Part shown: positions 48,162 to 58,347 of the stretch, one piece after another
Position numbering within the stretch: position 1 is the first letter of the stretch
Layout: each line of letters begins with the position of its first letter
Source: Lysobacter capsici
GTDB lineage: Bacteria > Pseudomonadota > Gammaproteobacteria > Xanthomonadales > Xanthomonadaceae
Assembly (NCBI RefSeq): GCF_014779555.2
Contig: NZ_CP094357.1
Span: 3,844,001 to 3,908,000, forward strand
Direction: 5' to 3'
Length of the DNA stretch: 64,000 nt
The notes under the pieces: model-generated
Database searches by the model: none
What the model was told of the DNA's origin: nothing
What the model saw: only the letters and a program-made list of their open reading frames with translations
Position numbers and translations under genes: made by a program

Positions 48162-48944
48162 ATGACCGCGAGCCGCAAACGTTACGAAAACAAGATCGTG
48201 CTGGTCACCGGCGGTGCCACCGGCATCGGCAAGATCACCTCGGCCGCGTTCGCACGCGAAGGCGCGAGCGTGGTGTTCACCGATCTGTCGGCCGAGCACG
48301 GCCCCGCGTTCGAAGCGCAGTTGCGCGAACAAGGCTGGCAGGCGCAGTTCGTCCAATCCGACGTGACCGATCCGGCCCAATCCGAACGCCTGATCGCCGA
48401 CATCGCCCAGCGTCATGGCCGCCTCGACGTCGCGGTCAACAACGCCGGCGGCATCCTGGCGCCGGACGAGTTGGGCACCGGCGTCCACGACACCCTGGAA
48501 GAAGGCTGGAACAAGAACATCGCGCTGAACCTGAGCGGCGTATTCCTGGGCATGAAGTACCAGATCCGGCAAATGCTCAAGCAAGGCGGCGGCGCCATCG
48601 TCAACACCGGCTCGATCGCCGGGCTGATCGTCGATGTCGACTTCACCAGCCTGTCGTACAGCACCGCCAAGGCCGGCATGATCCACATGAGCAAATGGGC
48701 GGCGGTGATGTATGCGAAAAACCATATCCGGGTGAACGTGGTGGCTCCGGCGGCGGTGGCCACCGAAGCGACCAAGGCCTTCCTGAGCGATGAAATGAAA
48801 TCCTTCCTGGCCGGACAGTCGCCGATGCAGCGCATGTCCGAACCCGAAGAGATCGCCAACGCCACCTTGTGGCTGTGTTCGGACGAAGCCTACGGCGTCA
48901 CCGGCGTGACCCTGCCGGTGGACGGCGGCATCGCGGCGAAATGA
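48162..48944 (+). CDS. short-chain dehydrogenase/reductase (SDR)
   Basis: A 260-residue classical SDR with TGGATGIG, NNAGG, the Ser in NTGSIAGL and YSTAK (Tyr and Lys of the active site), and a family-typical C-terminus (LWLCSDEAYGVTGVTLPVDGG in parts). The substrate cannot be told. It lies on the plus strand between fabG and fabD and so splits the fatty-acid cluster; its end is only 22 bases from the end of fabD, converging with it. Confidence 0.9.
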   Translation: MTASRKRYENKIVLVTGGATGIGKITSAAFAREGASVVFTDLSAEHGPAFEAQLREQGWQAQFVQSDVTDPAQSERLIADIAQRHGRLDVAVNNAGGILAPDELGTGVHDTLEEGWNKNIALNLSGVFLGMKYQIRQMLKQGGGAIVNTGSIAGLIVDVDFTSLSYSTAKAGMIHMSKWAAVMYAKNHIRVNVVAPAAVATEATKAFLSDEMKSFLAGQSPMQRMSEPEEIANATLWLCSDEAYGVTGVTLPVDGGIAAK

Positions 48945-48966
48945 CGGTGGGCCGATCGGTCCGCGC

Positions 48967-49908
48967 TCACTGCCAATCGGCGAGCGCGGTCTCGAAATCG
49001 GACGGCGTGCCGAGCGGGCGGCCGTCGATGCTCTTGTCGATGCGCTTGACCAGCCCGACCAGGACCTTGCCCGGGCCGCATTCGGCGATGCGGCCGACGC
49101 CGGCCGCGGCCAGCGCCTGCACGCAACCGGTCCATTGCACCGGCAGGTACAGCTGACGCACCAGCGCGTCGCGGATCGCCTCGACGCTGGCATGCACCTG
49201 CGCATCGACGTTCTGCACCACCGGAATGCTCGGCGCCTGCCAGGCCAGAGCGTTCATGGCCTCGGCCAGACGGTTGGCCGCTTCGCGCATCAGCGGCGTA
49301 TGCGAGGGCACGCTGACCGCCAGCTTGACCGCCTTGCGCACGCCGGCTTCGGCCAGGCGAGTGAGCGCCTTGTCGACCGCGCCGGCATGGCCGCCGATCA
49401 CGATCTGGCCGGGCGAGTTGTAATTCGCCGGCACCACCACTTCGGTGCCCGATACGGCCTGGCAGATCTCCTCGACCAGGGCGTCTTCGGCGCCGAGCAC
49501 CGCGGCCATCGCGCCGGTGCCGGCGGGCGCGGCTTCCTGCATCAGCTGACCGCGCAGACGCACCAGATGCGCCGCGTCGCGCAGCGACAAGGCGCCGGCC
49601 GCGACCAGCGCGCTGTATTCGCCGAGGCTGTGGCCGGCGAGCAAGGCCGGCTGCGCGCCGCCGCGGGCCTGCCACAGGCGCCACACCGCCACGCCCGCGG
49701 CCAACAGCGCCGGCTGGGTGTATTCGGTGCGATTGAGCATTTCCTCGGGACCGCCCTGGCTGAGCGCCCACAGATCGACCCCGGCGCCATCGCTGGCCTC
49801 GACGAAGGCGTCGCGGATCTGCGGATGCAGTTCCGACAGCTCGGCGAGCATGCCGATGGCTTGCGAGCCCTGGCCCGGGAAGACGAAAGAAAGTCGCTGA
49901 TCGGTCAC
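48967..49908 (-). CDS. fabD: malonyl-CoA:ACP transacylase
   Basis: A 313-residue acyltransferase: FVFPGQGSQAIGML, GHSLGEYSALVAAGAL with the Ser nucleophile, and SVPSHTPLMREAA with the catalytic His. It transfers malonyl from CoA to ACP. The start is GTG 49908 (VTDQRLSFVFPGQ), without a strong ribosome site; the longer open frame upstream is not protein-like. Its own promoter must lie in the long gap after fabH. Confidence 0.96.
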   Translation of the reverse strand: MTDQRLSFVFPGQGSQAIGMLAELSELHPQIRDAFVEASDGAGVDLWALSQGGPEEMLNRTEYTQPALLAAGVAVWRLWQARGGAQPALLAGHSLGEYSALVAAGALSLRDAAHLVRLRGQLMQEAAPAGTGAMAAVLGAEDALVEEICQAVSGTEVVVPANYNSPGQIVIGGHAGAVDKALTRLAEAGVRKAVKLAVSVPSHTPLMREAANRLAEAMNALAWQAPSIPVVQNVDAQVHASVEAIRDALVRQLYLPVQWTGCVQALAAAGVGRIAECGPGKVLVGLVKRIDKSIDGRPLGTPSDFETALADWQ

Positions 49909-50466
49909 GCGTGCTACCAGATCGGTGAGGATCGCGAATGATACGGGCGAACCGTCGCGATCGTCTGTACCCGACGGTACGGGGTCACATCCCGGCGCGA
50001 TGCCGGGTGACTCGGCAGGCGCTGCGACCATGCAAACGATGGAGGCGCGATGGGCGGCGATGCACCCGGGCGCGTCGGATTGCCGTAGCGGTACGTCGAT
50101 AACGATTGCGCAGTGCAAAGCGACGCGTACATGACGATTGCGCGGTGCGGACACGCGGCTTGCGCGGCGAACTCATGCCTGCGCGGTCGCGGCTTGCGCC
50201 GCTCCTACAGTGCGATACGCGGCTCACGTCCCGCGTGCGCCATGCCTGTACGAAAGCCGCGTATCCGCCTGTAGGAGCGGCGCAAGCCGCGACCGCGAAT
50301 CAACAGCCGCATCGAAACCAACGGCCAGCCCGCGCGCACCGCATCGAATCGACAAGCTGCAACATGCAAGCTGCACTATGCGAGCCGAACCCGACAAGCC
50401 CGACCCGCGCGGAAATCCAGCCATCGAACGAGGACGGCCACCGCCGTCCCCGCAACCGGCAATGCA
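49909..50466. other. intergenic region between fabH and fabD
   Basis: About 560 bases between two genes that are usually closely spaced. It contains an inverted pair of REP-like elements (50182-50297) but no credible gene. The rest has no clear structure seen by eye. Confidence 0.55.
50182..50297. repeat. inverted pair of REP-like palindromic repeats
   Basis: CGCGGTCGCGGCTTGCGCCG at 50182 and CTGTAGGAGCGGCGCAAGCC at 50269 face each other with a 58-base spacer. Both are exact or near-exact to the consensus. Confidence 0.85.
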
Positions 50467-51447
50467 TCAGTAACGCAGCAGCGCCGAGCCCCAAGTGAAA
50501 CCGCCACCGAAGGCTTCCAGCAACAGCAACTGCCCGCGCTGCACCTTGCCCGAACGCACCGCTTCGTCCAGCGCCAGCGGCACCGAACCCGAGGAGGTGT
50601 TGCCATGACGATCGACGGTCACGATGACCCGATCCATCGGCATGTCCAGGCGCTTGGCCGTGGCTTCGATGATGCGCAGATTGGCCTGATGCGGGATCAG
50701 CCAATCGATTTCATGCCGGTCCAGACCATTGGCTTCCAGGGTCTCCTCGACCACCGAATCCAGCGCCTTGACCGCATGCTTGAACACTTCGTTGCCGGTC
50801 ATCAAAACCTTGACCCCGACGTTGTGCTCTTCGGGCTTGAAGCCCACCGACACGCCGACCGGATTCCACAGCAATTCCTTCTTGCCGCCGTCGGCGTGCA
50901 GGTGGGTGCTGAGGATGCCGGTTTCGCTGTCGGCCTTGAGCACGACCGCGCCGGCGCCGTCGCCGAACAGCACGCAGGTGCCGCGATCGCTCCAGTCCAG
51001 CATCCGGGTCAGGGTTTCCGAACCGACCACGAGCACGGTCTTGGCCGCGCCGGAACGGATGAACTTGTCGGCGACGGTCAGCGCATAGACGAAGCCCGAA
51101 CAGGCCGCATTGACGTCGAACGCCGGACAGCCGTTGGCGCCCAGGCGGTGCTGGAGCAGGCAGGCGGTGGACGGGAAGATCAGGTCCGGCGTGGTGGTGC
51201 CGAGCACGATCAGGTCGATCTCGCTGGCGTCCACGCCGGCCGCCTCGAGGGCGCGCACGGACGCGTGGTAGGCCAGGTCGCAGGTGGTCTCGCCTTCAGC
51301 GACGACATGACGCTCGCGGATGCCGGTCCGGCTGACGATCCATTCGTCGCTGGTATCGACGAATTGGGCGAGGTCGGCGTTGGTCAACACCTTTTCCGGC
51401 AGATAGCTGCCGGTGCCCGCGATACGGGCGTAAATCCGATCTGTCAT
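50467..51447 (-). CDS. fabH: 3-oxoacyl-ACP synthase III
   Basis: A 326-residue KAS III with Cys in DVNAACSGF, His in [11 protein letters not shown] and Asn in [10 protein letters not shown], the complete catalytic triad. It starts fatty-acid synthesis from acyl-CoA and malonyl-ACP. ATG 51447 with a GGAG site is chosen; two GTG codons precede it in frame. Confidence 0.96.
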   Translation of the reverse strand: MTDRIYARIAGTGSYLPEKVLTNADLAQFVDTSDEWIVSRTGIRERHVVAEGETTCDLAYHASVRALEAAGVDASEIDLIVLGTTTPDLIFPSTACLLQHRLGANGCPAFDVNAACSGFVYALTVADKFIRSGAAKTVLVVGSETLTRMLDWSDRGTCVLFGDGAGAVVLKADSETGILSTHLHADGGKKELLWNPVGVSVGFKPEEHNVGVKVLMTGNEVFKHAVKALDSVVEETLEANGLDRHEIDWLIPHQANLRIIEATAKRLDMPMDRVIVTVDRHGNTSSGSVPLALDEAVRSGKVQRGQLLLLEAFGGGFTWGSALLRY

Positions 51448-51717
51448 CACCACTCCGCGGCGTTGCCGTAAGGCGGTCCGCAGGGTGCTTGCGCCTCAGC
51501 GCGAGACAGGCAAACGCGGGCCACCGGAAAACAGGACCGCCAGCATAAGCTGGCGGCAGGTAGAAGTCGCGGCGGCCGCAGGTCTGCTTGCGGTCGGGCC
51601 ATTCTCAGCGAAGAGCCCGGATCGGCGCCGGGACGATGCGGATCGCATCGGCGCCGGCCCAGATCAGCGGCAACGCATGCCGCGATCGCGGCATGCGGCG
51701 CGGCTTGCAGACGAAGC

Positions 51718-51912
51718 TTACTCTTCGTCGGCGACGCGCGAAGTGGTCTCGATGACCTTCTTGCCGCGGTAGTAGCCGTCGGCGGTCACGTGGTGGCGGA
51801 TGTGGGTCTCTCCGCTGGTCGGGTCGGTGGCCAGCTGCTTGCTGGTCAGCGCGTCATGGGCGCGGCGCATGCCGCGGCGGGACGGGGAAACGCGGGACTT
51901 CTGGACAGCCAT
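51718..51912 (-). CDS. rpmF: 50S ribosomal protein L32
   Basis: A 64-residue L32 ([35 protein letters not shown]) of the cysteine-free type found in gammaproteobacteria. It follows yceD. In many genomes plsX comes next; here the following 270 bases contain no plsX. Confidence 0.97.
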   Translation of the reverse strand: MAVQKSRVSPSRRGMRRAHDALTSKQLATDPTSGETHIRHHVTADGYYRGKKVIETTSRVADEE

Positions 51913-52047
51913 GGTCTTGCTCCGGAAAAGCGGTCGAAACCTGAGGTGGATAGCGTAGCCCGATTAGCAGGAACGGCTTGCTGATTCGCCTGCAGGTCGG
52001 AAAGAAACTTGGGGTGAAACGTTTGCTGCGAGGTGTTGCGTGTTGCG

Positions 52048-52569
52048 TCAATTCTTCTTCAGCGAGGACAGCTGCGCGAACGGATTGGCCGCGTCGCGTT
52101 CTTCCTGCGGCGCCGGCCAGTCGCGCTCGATCGCCTCGGTGCCCGGCGCCATCGGCACCACCGGCACGGCGAGGATCAGCTCGTCCTCGACCAGCTCGGA
52201 GGCCCGCAGCATGCCGTCTTCGGGCATCAGCAGCGGCTCGTAGCCTTCCGGCAGCGCGGCTTCGTCGGCTTCCTCGCGGATCAGACCAAGGCGCTGCACC
52301 ATCCGCACCGGGAGCAGGAACCGTTCCAGCGTGCGCTGGCACAGCAACGGCAACTCGGTATCGATCTTCAACTCGACGTACGGCACCTTGAGTTCGTCGG
52401 TGTCGAAATCCAGCGAGTACTCAACGAAACCTTCGGTATCGAGCAGACTGGCCTGCAACCGGGTCAGGGCTGACAACGGCAGACGCCCTTCCACACCGCG
52501 CCGGGACGCCACCAGGCGCCAGGCATCGAGAAGATCGGGCACCCGCCCGGATGGCACATCGGCTGACAT
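52048..52569 (-). CDS. yceD: YceD (DUF177) family protein
   Basis: A 173-residue DUF177 protein; landmarks are LPLLCQRTLERFLLPV and EELPEGYEPLLM-like sequence (ALPEGYEPLLMPEDG) and VEDELILAVPVVP. YceD proteins accompany rpmF and are implicated in 23S rRNA or ribosome-related processes. The start at ATG 52569 gives the family length. It is divergent from the small membrane-protein gene on the right. Confidence 0.92.
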   Translation of the reverse strand: MSADVPSGRVPDLLDAWRLVASRRGVEGRLPLSALTRLQASLLDTEGFVEYSLDFDTDELKVPYVELKIDTELPLLCQRTLERFLLPVRMVQRLGLIREEADEAALPEGYEPLLMPEDGMLRASELVEDELILAVPVVPMAPGTEAIERDWPAPQEERDAANPFAQLSSLKKN

Positions 52570-52635
52570 AAGCCGCGGAATGTTAAAGACCGTCCGAGGC
52601 TGTGTCAAACCGTAAGCCCCGGGCCGCGCAAGGAT

Positions 52636-53064
52636 TTGCCGCCGCCCCGGCGCTCCGTGCAGACTGCCCGGCCCACCGCCGCCGCGCCGAGTCCGCCCTT
52701 GACCCTCGTCCTGCTCCTGACCGTGGCCGTGCTGGCGGCCCTGGCGTCGGCCCTGATCTGGCAGTTCGGCCCGGCTCGGCGCCAGCGCGCGATGCGCGAG
52801 GTGCTCGACGCGGCCGATGCGCTGGAAGCCCGGCTGCGCACCGCGCGGGCCGAAATCGAGGCGGTCGCCGGCGACGAGGGCCGCGACCCGGTCGGCGACG
52901 CGATGCGCGAAATGCTGCGCCAGCGCCTGTGGCTGCGCGACCACGGCCGCCGCGCCAGCCCGGCCCAGCTGAGCGAGGTCCGCGCCTCGATCGACGCGGC
53001 CCGGGTCAAGATCGAGCAGTTGCTGAACGAGATCGAGCGGGTCCGGACCGCGCCGCTGGGATGA
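52636..53064 (+). CDS. small membrane protein with coiled-coil tail
   Basis: A 142-residue protein with one helix (about 22-42, LTLVLLLTVAVLAALASALI) and a long charged helical tail (about 48-140) with heptad-like Ala/Leu spacing, probably cytosolic or periplasmic coiled coil. The start is a TTG at 52636 with AAGGA close ahead; alternative starts further in (TTG 52698) remain possible. No family recognised. It sits between yceD and maf, the latter starting 85 bases downstream. Confidence 0.6.
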   Translation: MPPPRRSVQTARPTAAAPSPPLTLVLLLTVAVLAALASALIWQFGPARRQRAMREVLDAADALEARLRTARAEIEAVAGDEGRDPVGDAMREMLRQRLWLRDHGRRASPAQLSEVRASIDAARVKIEQLLNEIERVRTAPLG

Positions 53065-53149
53065 GTTCGTGTCGTCTCGACACGCTGCGAGACGAAAACC
53101 GGCCCCGCCCCACTGCTTTCCTCACTCCTCTCAACTCCTTTCTCGCCCC

Positions 53150-53722
53150 ATGCCCCTGCTCCTGGCCTCCACCTCGATCTACCGCCGCGAGCTGCTAGCC
53201 CGCCTGGGCCTGCCCTTCGACACCGCCCGGCCCGAGACCGACGAAACCCCACTGCCCGGCGAAGCGCCGGCCGCGCTGGCCGCGCGCCTGGCCGTGGCCA
53301 AGGCCGCAGCGGTCGCCGCGCTGCATCCGCAGGCCTGGGTGATCGGTTCGGACCAGGTCGCCGAGTTCGACGGCCGGCCGATCGGCAAACCCGGCGACCG
53401 CGCCGGCGCGCTGGCGCAGCTGGCTGCGATGTCGGGACGCGAGGTGCGCTTCCTGACCGGCCTGTGCGTGCTGCGCCTCGGCCAGGCGCCGCTGACCGCG
53501 CTGGACACCACGGTCGTGCGTTTCCGCGAACTGGGCGCCGAGGAAATCGCGCGCTATGTCGACGCCGAGCAGCCCTACGACTGCGCCGGCAGTTTCAAGT
53601 CCGAAGGCCTGGGGATCAGCTTGTTCGAGGCGATCGAATCGCGCGACCCGACCGCGCTGATCGGCCTGCCGCTGATCGCGACGGCGCGGTTGTTGCGCGA
53701 GGCGGGGTATCGGTTGCCCTGA
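53150..53722 (+). CDS. maf: Maf-family nucleotide pyrophosphatase
   Basis: A 190-residue Maf protein: LLLASTSIYRRELLARL, PGEAPAALAARLAVAKA, VIGSDQVAEFDG, and YDCAGSFKSEGLGISLFE. These features, with Gly-Ser-Asp-Gln and the AGSFKSEG element, place it with the YceF group, which hydrolyses 7-methyl-GTP and related nucleotides. YceF is also next to yceD-rpmF in E. coli, supporting the subgroup. Confidence 0.92.
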   Translation: MPLLLASTSIYRRELLARLGLPFDTARPETDETPLPGEAPAALAARLAVAKAAAVAALHPQAWVIGSDQVAEFDGRPIGKPGDRAGALAQLAAMSGREVRFLTGLCVLRLGQAPLTALDTTVVRFRELGAEEIARYVDAEQPYDCAGSFKSEGLGISLFEAIESRDPTALIGLPLIATARLLREAGYRLP

Positions 53723-54133
53723 TGCGGCGGCGGCCGAGGTCGCGATGGTTGCGCGCAGTTCGATTCGCGATCGATCGTGTCCAAGCCTCGTCGGCACGGC
53801 TTGAGCGCCGACGTTTTTCGATCGCGGCCCGATGCGGCATCGATGCGATCGCAACGAAACACTTCGGGATTGAAGTCGCTCCGATAAAAGTTTGCGCGGA
53901 TTCATTCGCAGGCTTTGTCGATGCGCGAACACGCGTGCATGGCCTATCTGCAGGGGCCTTGTCCTACCGGATTTCCTTCGATCACAAGCCGCGGCCGCGA
54001 AACCGGCTTGCGTCGTAGCTGCGGGGTCGCGGTCGCGGCTTGCGCCGCTCGTACAGGGGGCGCTCGCGATTTCGTAGGCGCTTGAGTGGCCTGCACTGGC
54101 GACAAGCAAATCCAGTAGCCCGAGCAACGAACC
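53723..54133. other. intergenic region between convergent maf and glycosyltransferase genes
   Basis: About 410 bases with no gene. A single REP-like copy lies at 54028-54056 (CGCGGTCGCGGCTTGCGCCG, CTCGTACAG with one change). The rest shows no clear structure. Confidence 0.55.
54028..54056 (+). repeat. REP-like palindromic repeat
   Basis: One copy with a single substitution (CTCGTACAG for CTCCTACAG), 78 bases from the end of the glycosyltransferase gene. Confidence 0.75.
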
Positions 54134-56017
54134 TCATCGCCGCTTGACCTCGATCGGCTGCTCGGCCCAATCCTCGACGCTGCCATCGCGCCCGTGCAGG
54201 CGCAGCCCCAGCCAATGCCGGCCCGGCGGTTCGGCATCGAGCGCGATCTTCGCGCTGAAACCGATCTTCGGATGCTGCGGATCGCTCGAATACTTGCCGT
54301 CCGGCAAGGCCCAGTACTCGCGTATACCCGGCCGCTCGCCGCCGTAGTCGGCCTGCGCGACGACGCGTCCGTCGAGCATGATCTCGACCCGCGCCAAGCC
54401 GACGCCATCCTTGAAGGCCCAACCGTTGACCTCGAACTCGCGGCCGACCTTCGCGCCGGCGACGGGCGCATCGACCCAGGCCATCGCCGGCGTGGTGCAT
54501 TCGCCTGCGCGCGGCGTGCCGTCGAAGGCGAACAAGGCGAAGCGCTGGCGGCCGTGATCAACGTTGAGGATCTGCGGCGGCGGCAACGGCCCGGCCATCG
54601 CGCACAAGGCGTGATAGCGCTGCAACAGGTTCTTGTATTCGACCTCGGTCACGCCGACCAACAACAGCACCGGCGTGGCGCCCCAGTCGCCGCGGCCGGC
54701 GCTGTGCAGTCCCCACAGCTGCAACTGCGGCGCGCGGCCGTGCTTGTGGTTGATCGGATGATCGAGCACCGCGATGCGCGGATCGTCCAGCGCGAATCCC
54801 AACTCGGCGCCGACCTTGAAATTGTCGGCGACGATCCGCGTCCCCGGCGGCATCGCGCGTTGACGCGCGCGCACCGTGCGCGCCAGTTCGTCCCAGCCGG
54901 CGAAATTGGACGGATACCATTTCTCGCCGGCGCTGTGCGCGCGCAGGCCCGGGATCGACACGGCGACGTAATAGCCCAGCATCGCCAGCAAGGTCGCGCC
55001 GGCCCAGGCGACGGTCAGCACTCGTGCCCAGCCCGGCCAGGCCGCGAGCACGCCCGGCAGCAACGGCAGCAAGGCCAGGAAGCCCGGCAGCGGCCAGTGA
55101 AAACTCACCCGCTCGGTGTCGGCGAAAAATCCCAGCACGAAGAAACCCAGCACGACCAGGCTGCCGAGCAAGCCGAAGTAACGCGTCACCGGCGACACCG
55201 CGCGCGCGCCGCGCGCGCCGGCCAGGGCGAGCGCGAGCAACAGCGCCGGCGTTACCAGCAGCGCCTGGATCGCGATGAACCAAAGGCCGTCGAGATGGAA
55301 CGACCACGGATGCCGGTCGACCAGTTGGAAGCGCAGGCCCGCGTCGGCGTTGTCCATGTTCCAGGCCACCAGCGGCGCCCACGCCGAGGCGCCGATCGCG
55401 ACCGCGATGATCAGGCGCACGTCGCGCAGCGCGCGCCGCCCTTCGGGCAACAACAGCAACACCACGAAGCCGACTGCGATCACCGCGATGAAGCGGTAAT
55501 GACTCAACGCGCCCAGGGCCAGGCCGGCCGCCAGTTCGACCGCGGTGCGCGCATCGACCTCGCGCAACAAGCGCGCGCCCGCGTCCAGGCACAACAAGGT
55601 CGCCAAGGCCATCATCGCGTCGGGCAAGGCGAGCACGCCCAAGGTGCCCGACAGCGGCAGCAGGATCGCGAAGCAGCCGGCGATCCAGCCCTGGCGCTCG
55701 CCGAATTCGCGCGCGGTGATCCGCGCCAGCAGCCACGGCACCAGCGCGGCGATCAACACGAACGGCGCGCGCAGCGCCAGGGTGTGGTTGCCGCCGAGTT
55801 CCACGCCGATCCGCGCCAGCCACGCGGTCAGCCCGGGCAAGTCCGAATACGCCGCGGCCGGATGCCGGCCTTCCTGCCAGTAGAACGCTTCGTCGACGAA
55901 CAGCGGCAGTTTCGCGGCGACCGCGAGCTTGAGCAGCAGCACCAGCGACCACAGACTCCAGAACACACGCTCAATGGGCAGATCGCGCAACGCGCCGGTT
56001 TCGTCCTTGTCCCGCAT
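54134..56017 (-). CDS. GT39-like membrane glycosyltransferase with C-terminal beta domain
   Basis: A 627-residue polytopic protein of the ArnT/PMT (GT39) type: FVDEAFYWQEGRHPAAAYSDLPGLTAW contains the acidic DEAFYW segment and the GH-type loop; about ten membrane helices follow to residue 370, then a periplasmic region. It should transfer a sugar from a polyprenyl-phosphate donor on the periplasmic face. The last ~115 residues (from AMAWVDAPVAGAKVG) form a separate domain with VNGWAFKDGVGLARVEIMLDG-type strands (given in part), resembling an Ig-like or carbohydrate-binding beta-sandwich, which is unusual for the family. Confidence 0.85.
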   Translation of the reverse strand: MRDKDETGALRDLPIERVFWSLWSLVLLLKLAVAAKLPLFVDEAFYWQEGRHPAAAYSDLPGLTAWLARIGVELGGNHTLALRAPFVLIAALVPWLLARITAREFGERQGWIAGCFAILLPLSGTLGVLALPDAMMALATLLCLDAGARLLREVDARTAVELAAGLALGALSHYRFIAVIAVGFVVLLLLPEGRRALRDVRLIIAVAIGASAWAPLVAWNMDNADAGLRFQLVDRHPWSFHLDGLWFIAIQALLVTPALLLALALAGARGARAVSPVTRYFGLLGSLVVLGFFVLGFFADTERVSFHWPLPGFLALLPLLPGVLAAWPGWARVLTVAWAGATLLAMLGYYVAVSIPGLRAHSAGEKWYPSNFAGWDELARTVRARQRAMPPGTRIVADNFKVGAELGFALDDPRIAVLDHPINHKHGRAPQLQLWGLHSAGRGDWGATPVLLLVGVTEVEYKNLLQRYHALCAMAGPLPPPQILNVDHGRQRFALFAFDGTPRAGECTTPAMAWVDAPVAGAKVGREFEVNGWAFKDGVGLARVEIMLDGRVVAQADYGGERPGIREYWALPDGKYSSDPQHPKIGFSAKIALDAEPPGRHWLGLRLHGRDGSVEDWAEQPIEVKRR

Positions 56018-56280
56018 CGATACTCGACCTCGCTACACTTCGGATGGATGTTCGTGCCGGCGCGACCGGCGCTGCCCGCGATGGATGCCGTGGCTGTCGG
56101 CGACGTGGCGCGATCCGGGGAGCGCCATGACAGCGCGTTTGTTGACGCTCATCCCAGAAAACCTGTCGTCCAATGCAGCCGACGCAACCCGGGGGCGATC
56201 ATGCCGCCCGCCTGCACCGCCGCACCGACCGCCGTGGCACGCGGTACGCTCGACCCTACAGACTCAGGACTTACGCAACG

Positions 56281-57309
<1,029 letters not shown>

Positions 57310-57317
57310 ACCCGGCC

Positions 57318-58325
57318 ATGGCCGCCCCTTCGCCGCAGTCGCCGCGCGCGCCGTCGCTGCGCACCCGCTACGCGCGGGCGTTGCGCAACCGGATGATGAG
57401 CTTGACCCGGCCGCGCCGGCCCGAAGCGCTGCCGGTGCGTTTCGACCGCCGCCGCATTTACGTGCTGCCGACCGGTTTCGGCGCGTTCTACGCCGCCCTG
57501 CTCGCGGCGATGCTGCTGGGCGCGCTGAACTACAACAACAACCCGGCGTTCCTGCTGGCGCTGCTGCTGGCCGGCGCCGGTCTGGCCAGCCTGATCGCGG
57601 CGCAGCTGCAACTGGCCGGTCTTAGCATCGTCGCGGTCGACGCCGAACCGGTTCCTGCCGGCACCGCGCTGCTGGTGCGCGTGCATGCGCGCGCCGCGCC
57701 CGACCGGGTGCGCCGCGGCCTGCACGTGGACGCGCCCGGCGCGATCGAATTGACCGGCGCGCGTCTCGATCTCGACCAGGGTGCGGGCGAAGCCGAACTG
57801 CGCGTGCTCACCGAACATCGCGGCTGGCTCGACCTGCCGAAACTGCGCGTGTCCACCACCCGCCCGCTTGGCCTGGCGCGGGCCTGGTCGCATGTGTGGC
57901 CGCAGGCGCCGCTGTTGGTTTATCCGACGCCCGAAGCGCACGGCCCGCCACTGCCGGTCGGCGGCGGCGATCAAGCGGTGAGCCGGCTGCACCCGGCCGG
58001 CGACGACGTGCATCACCTGCGCGCCTACCGCCCCGGCGACGCGCGCCGCGCGATCGCCTGGAAGCATTCGGCGCGGCGCGACACGCTGCTGGTGCGCGAA
58101 TACGAACAACCGGTCGGCGCCGACATCGAATTGGAATGGCACCGACTGGTCGGCCTGAATCAGGAAGCGCGGATCTCGCGACTGGCGCGCTGGGTCGACG
58201 AAGCCGAACGCGACGGCTGCCGCTACCGATTGAATCTGCCGAACCAGCCCGCGCTCGGACCGGGCGCCGGCGCGGCGCATCGGCATGCCTGCCTCAAGGC
58301 GCTGGCGTTGTTGCCGCCGGGCTGA
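57318..58325 (+). CDS. DUF58 protein (MoxR partner)
   Basis: A 335-residue protein with two N-terminal membrane helices (about residues 48-92) and the DUF58 signature YRPGDARRAIAWKHSARRDTLLVREYEQ (landmarks PGDARRAIAWKHSAR and LLVREYEQP). It starts at ATG 57318, 8 bases after moxR, though a TTG overlapping the moxR stop is also possible. DUF58 genes occur with moxR and transglutaminase genes; the function of the set is not well defined. Confidence 0.92.
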   Translation: MAAPSPQSPRAPSLRTRYARALRNRMMSLTRPRRPEALPVRFDRRRIYVLPTGFGAFYAALLAAMLLGALNYNNNPAFLLALLLAGAGLASLIAAQLQLAGLSIVAVDAEPVPAGTALLVRVHARAAPDRVRRGLHVDAPGAIELTGARLDLDQGAGEAELRVLTEHRGWLDLPKLRVSTTRPLGLARAWSHVWPQAPLLVYPTPEAHGPPLPVGGGDQAVSRLHPAGDDVHHLRAYRPGDARRAIAWKHSARRDTLLVREYEQPVGADIELEWHRLVGLNQEARISRLARWVDEAERDGCRYRLNLPNQPALGPGAGAAHRHACLKALALLPPG

Positions 58326-58347
58326 GGCCGGCGGCTACTCTCGGCCC

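Noticed and set aside
47736-49205. 489-codon minus-strand frame spanning the fabG start, gap and SDR gene
   Set aside because: Antisense to the SDR with its full active site; it would also remove the promoter regions of fabG.
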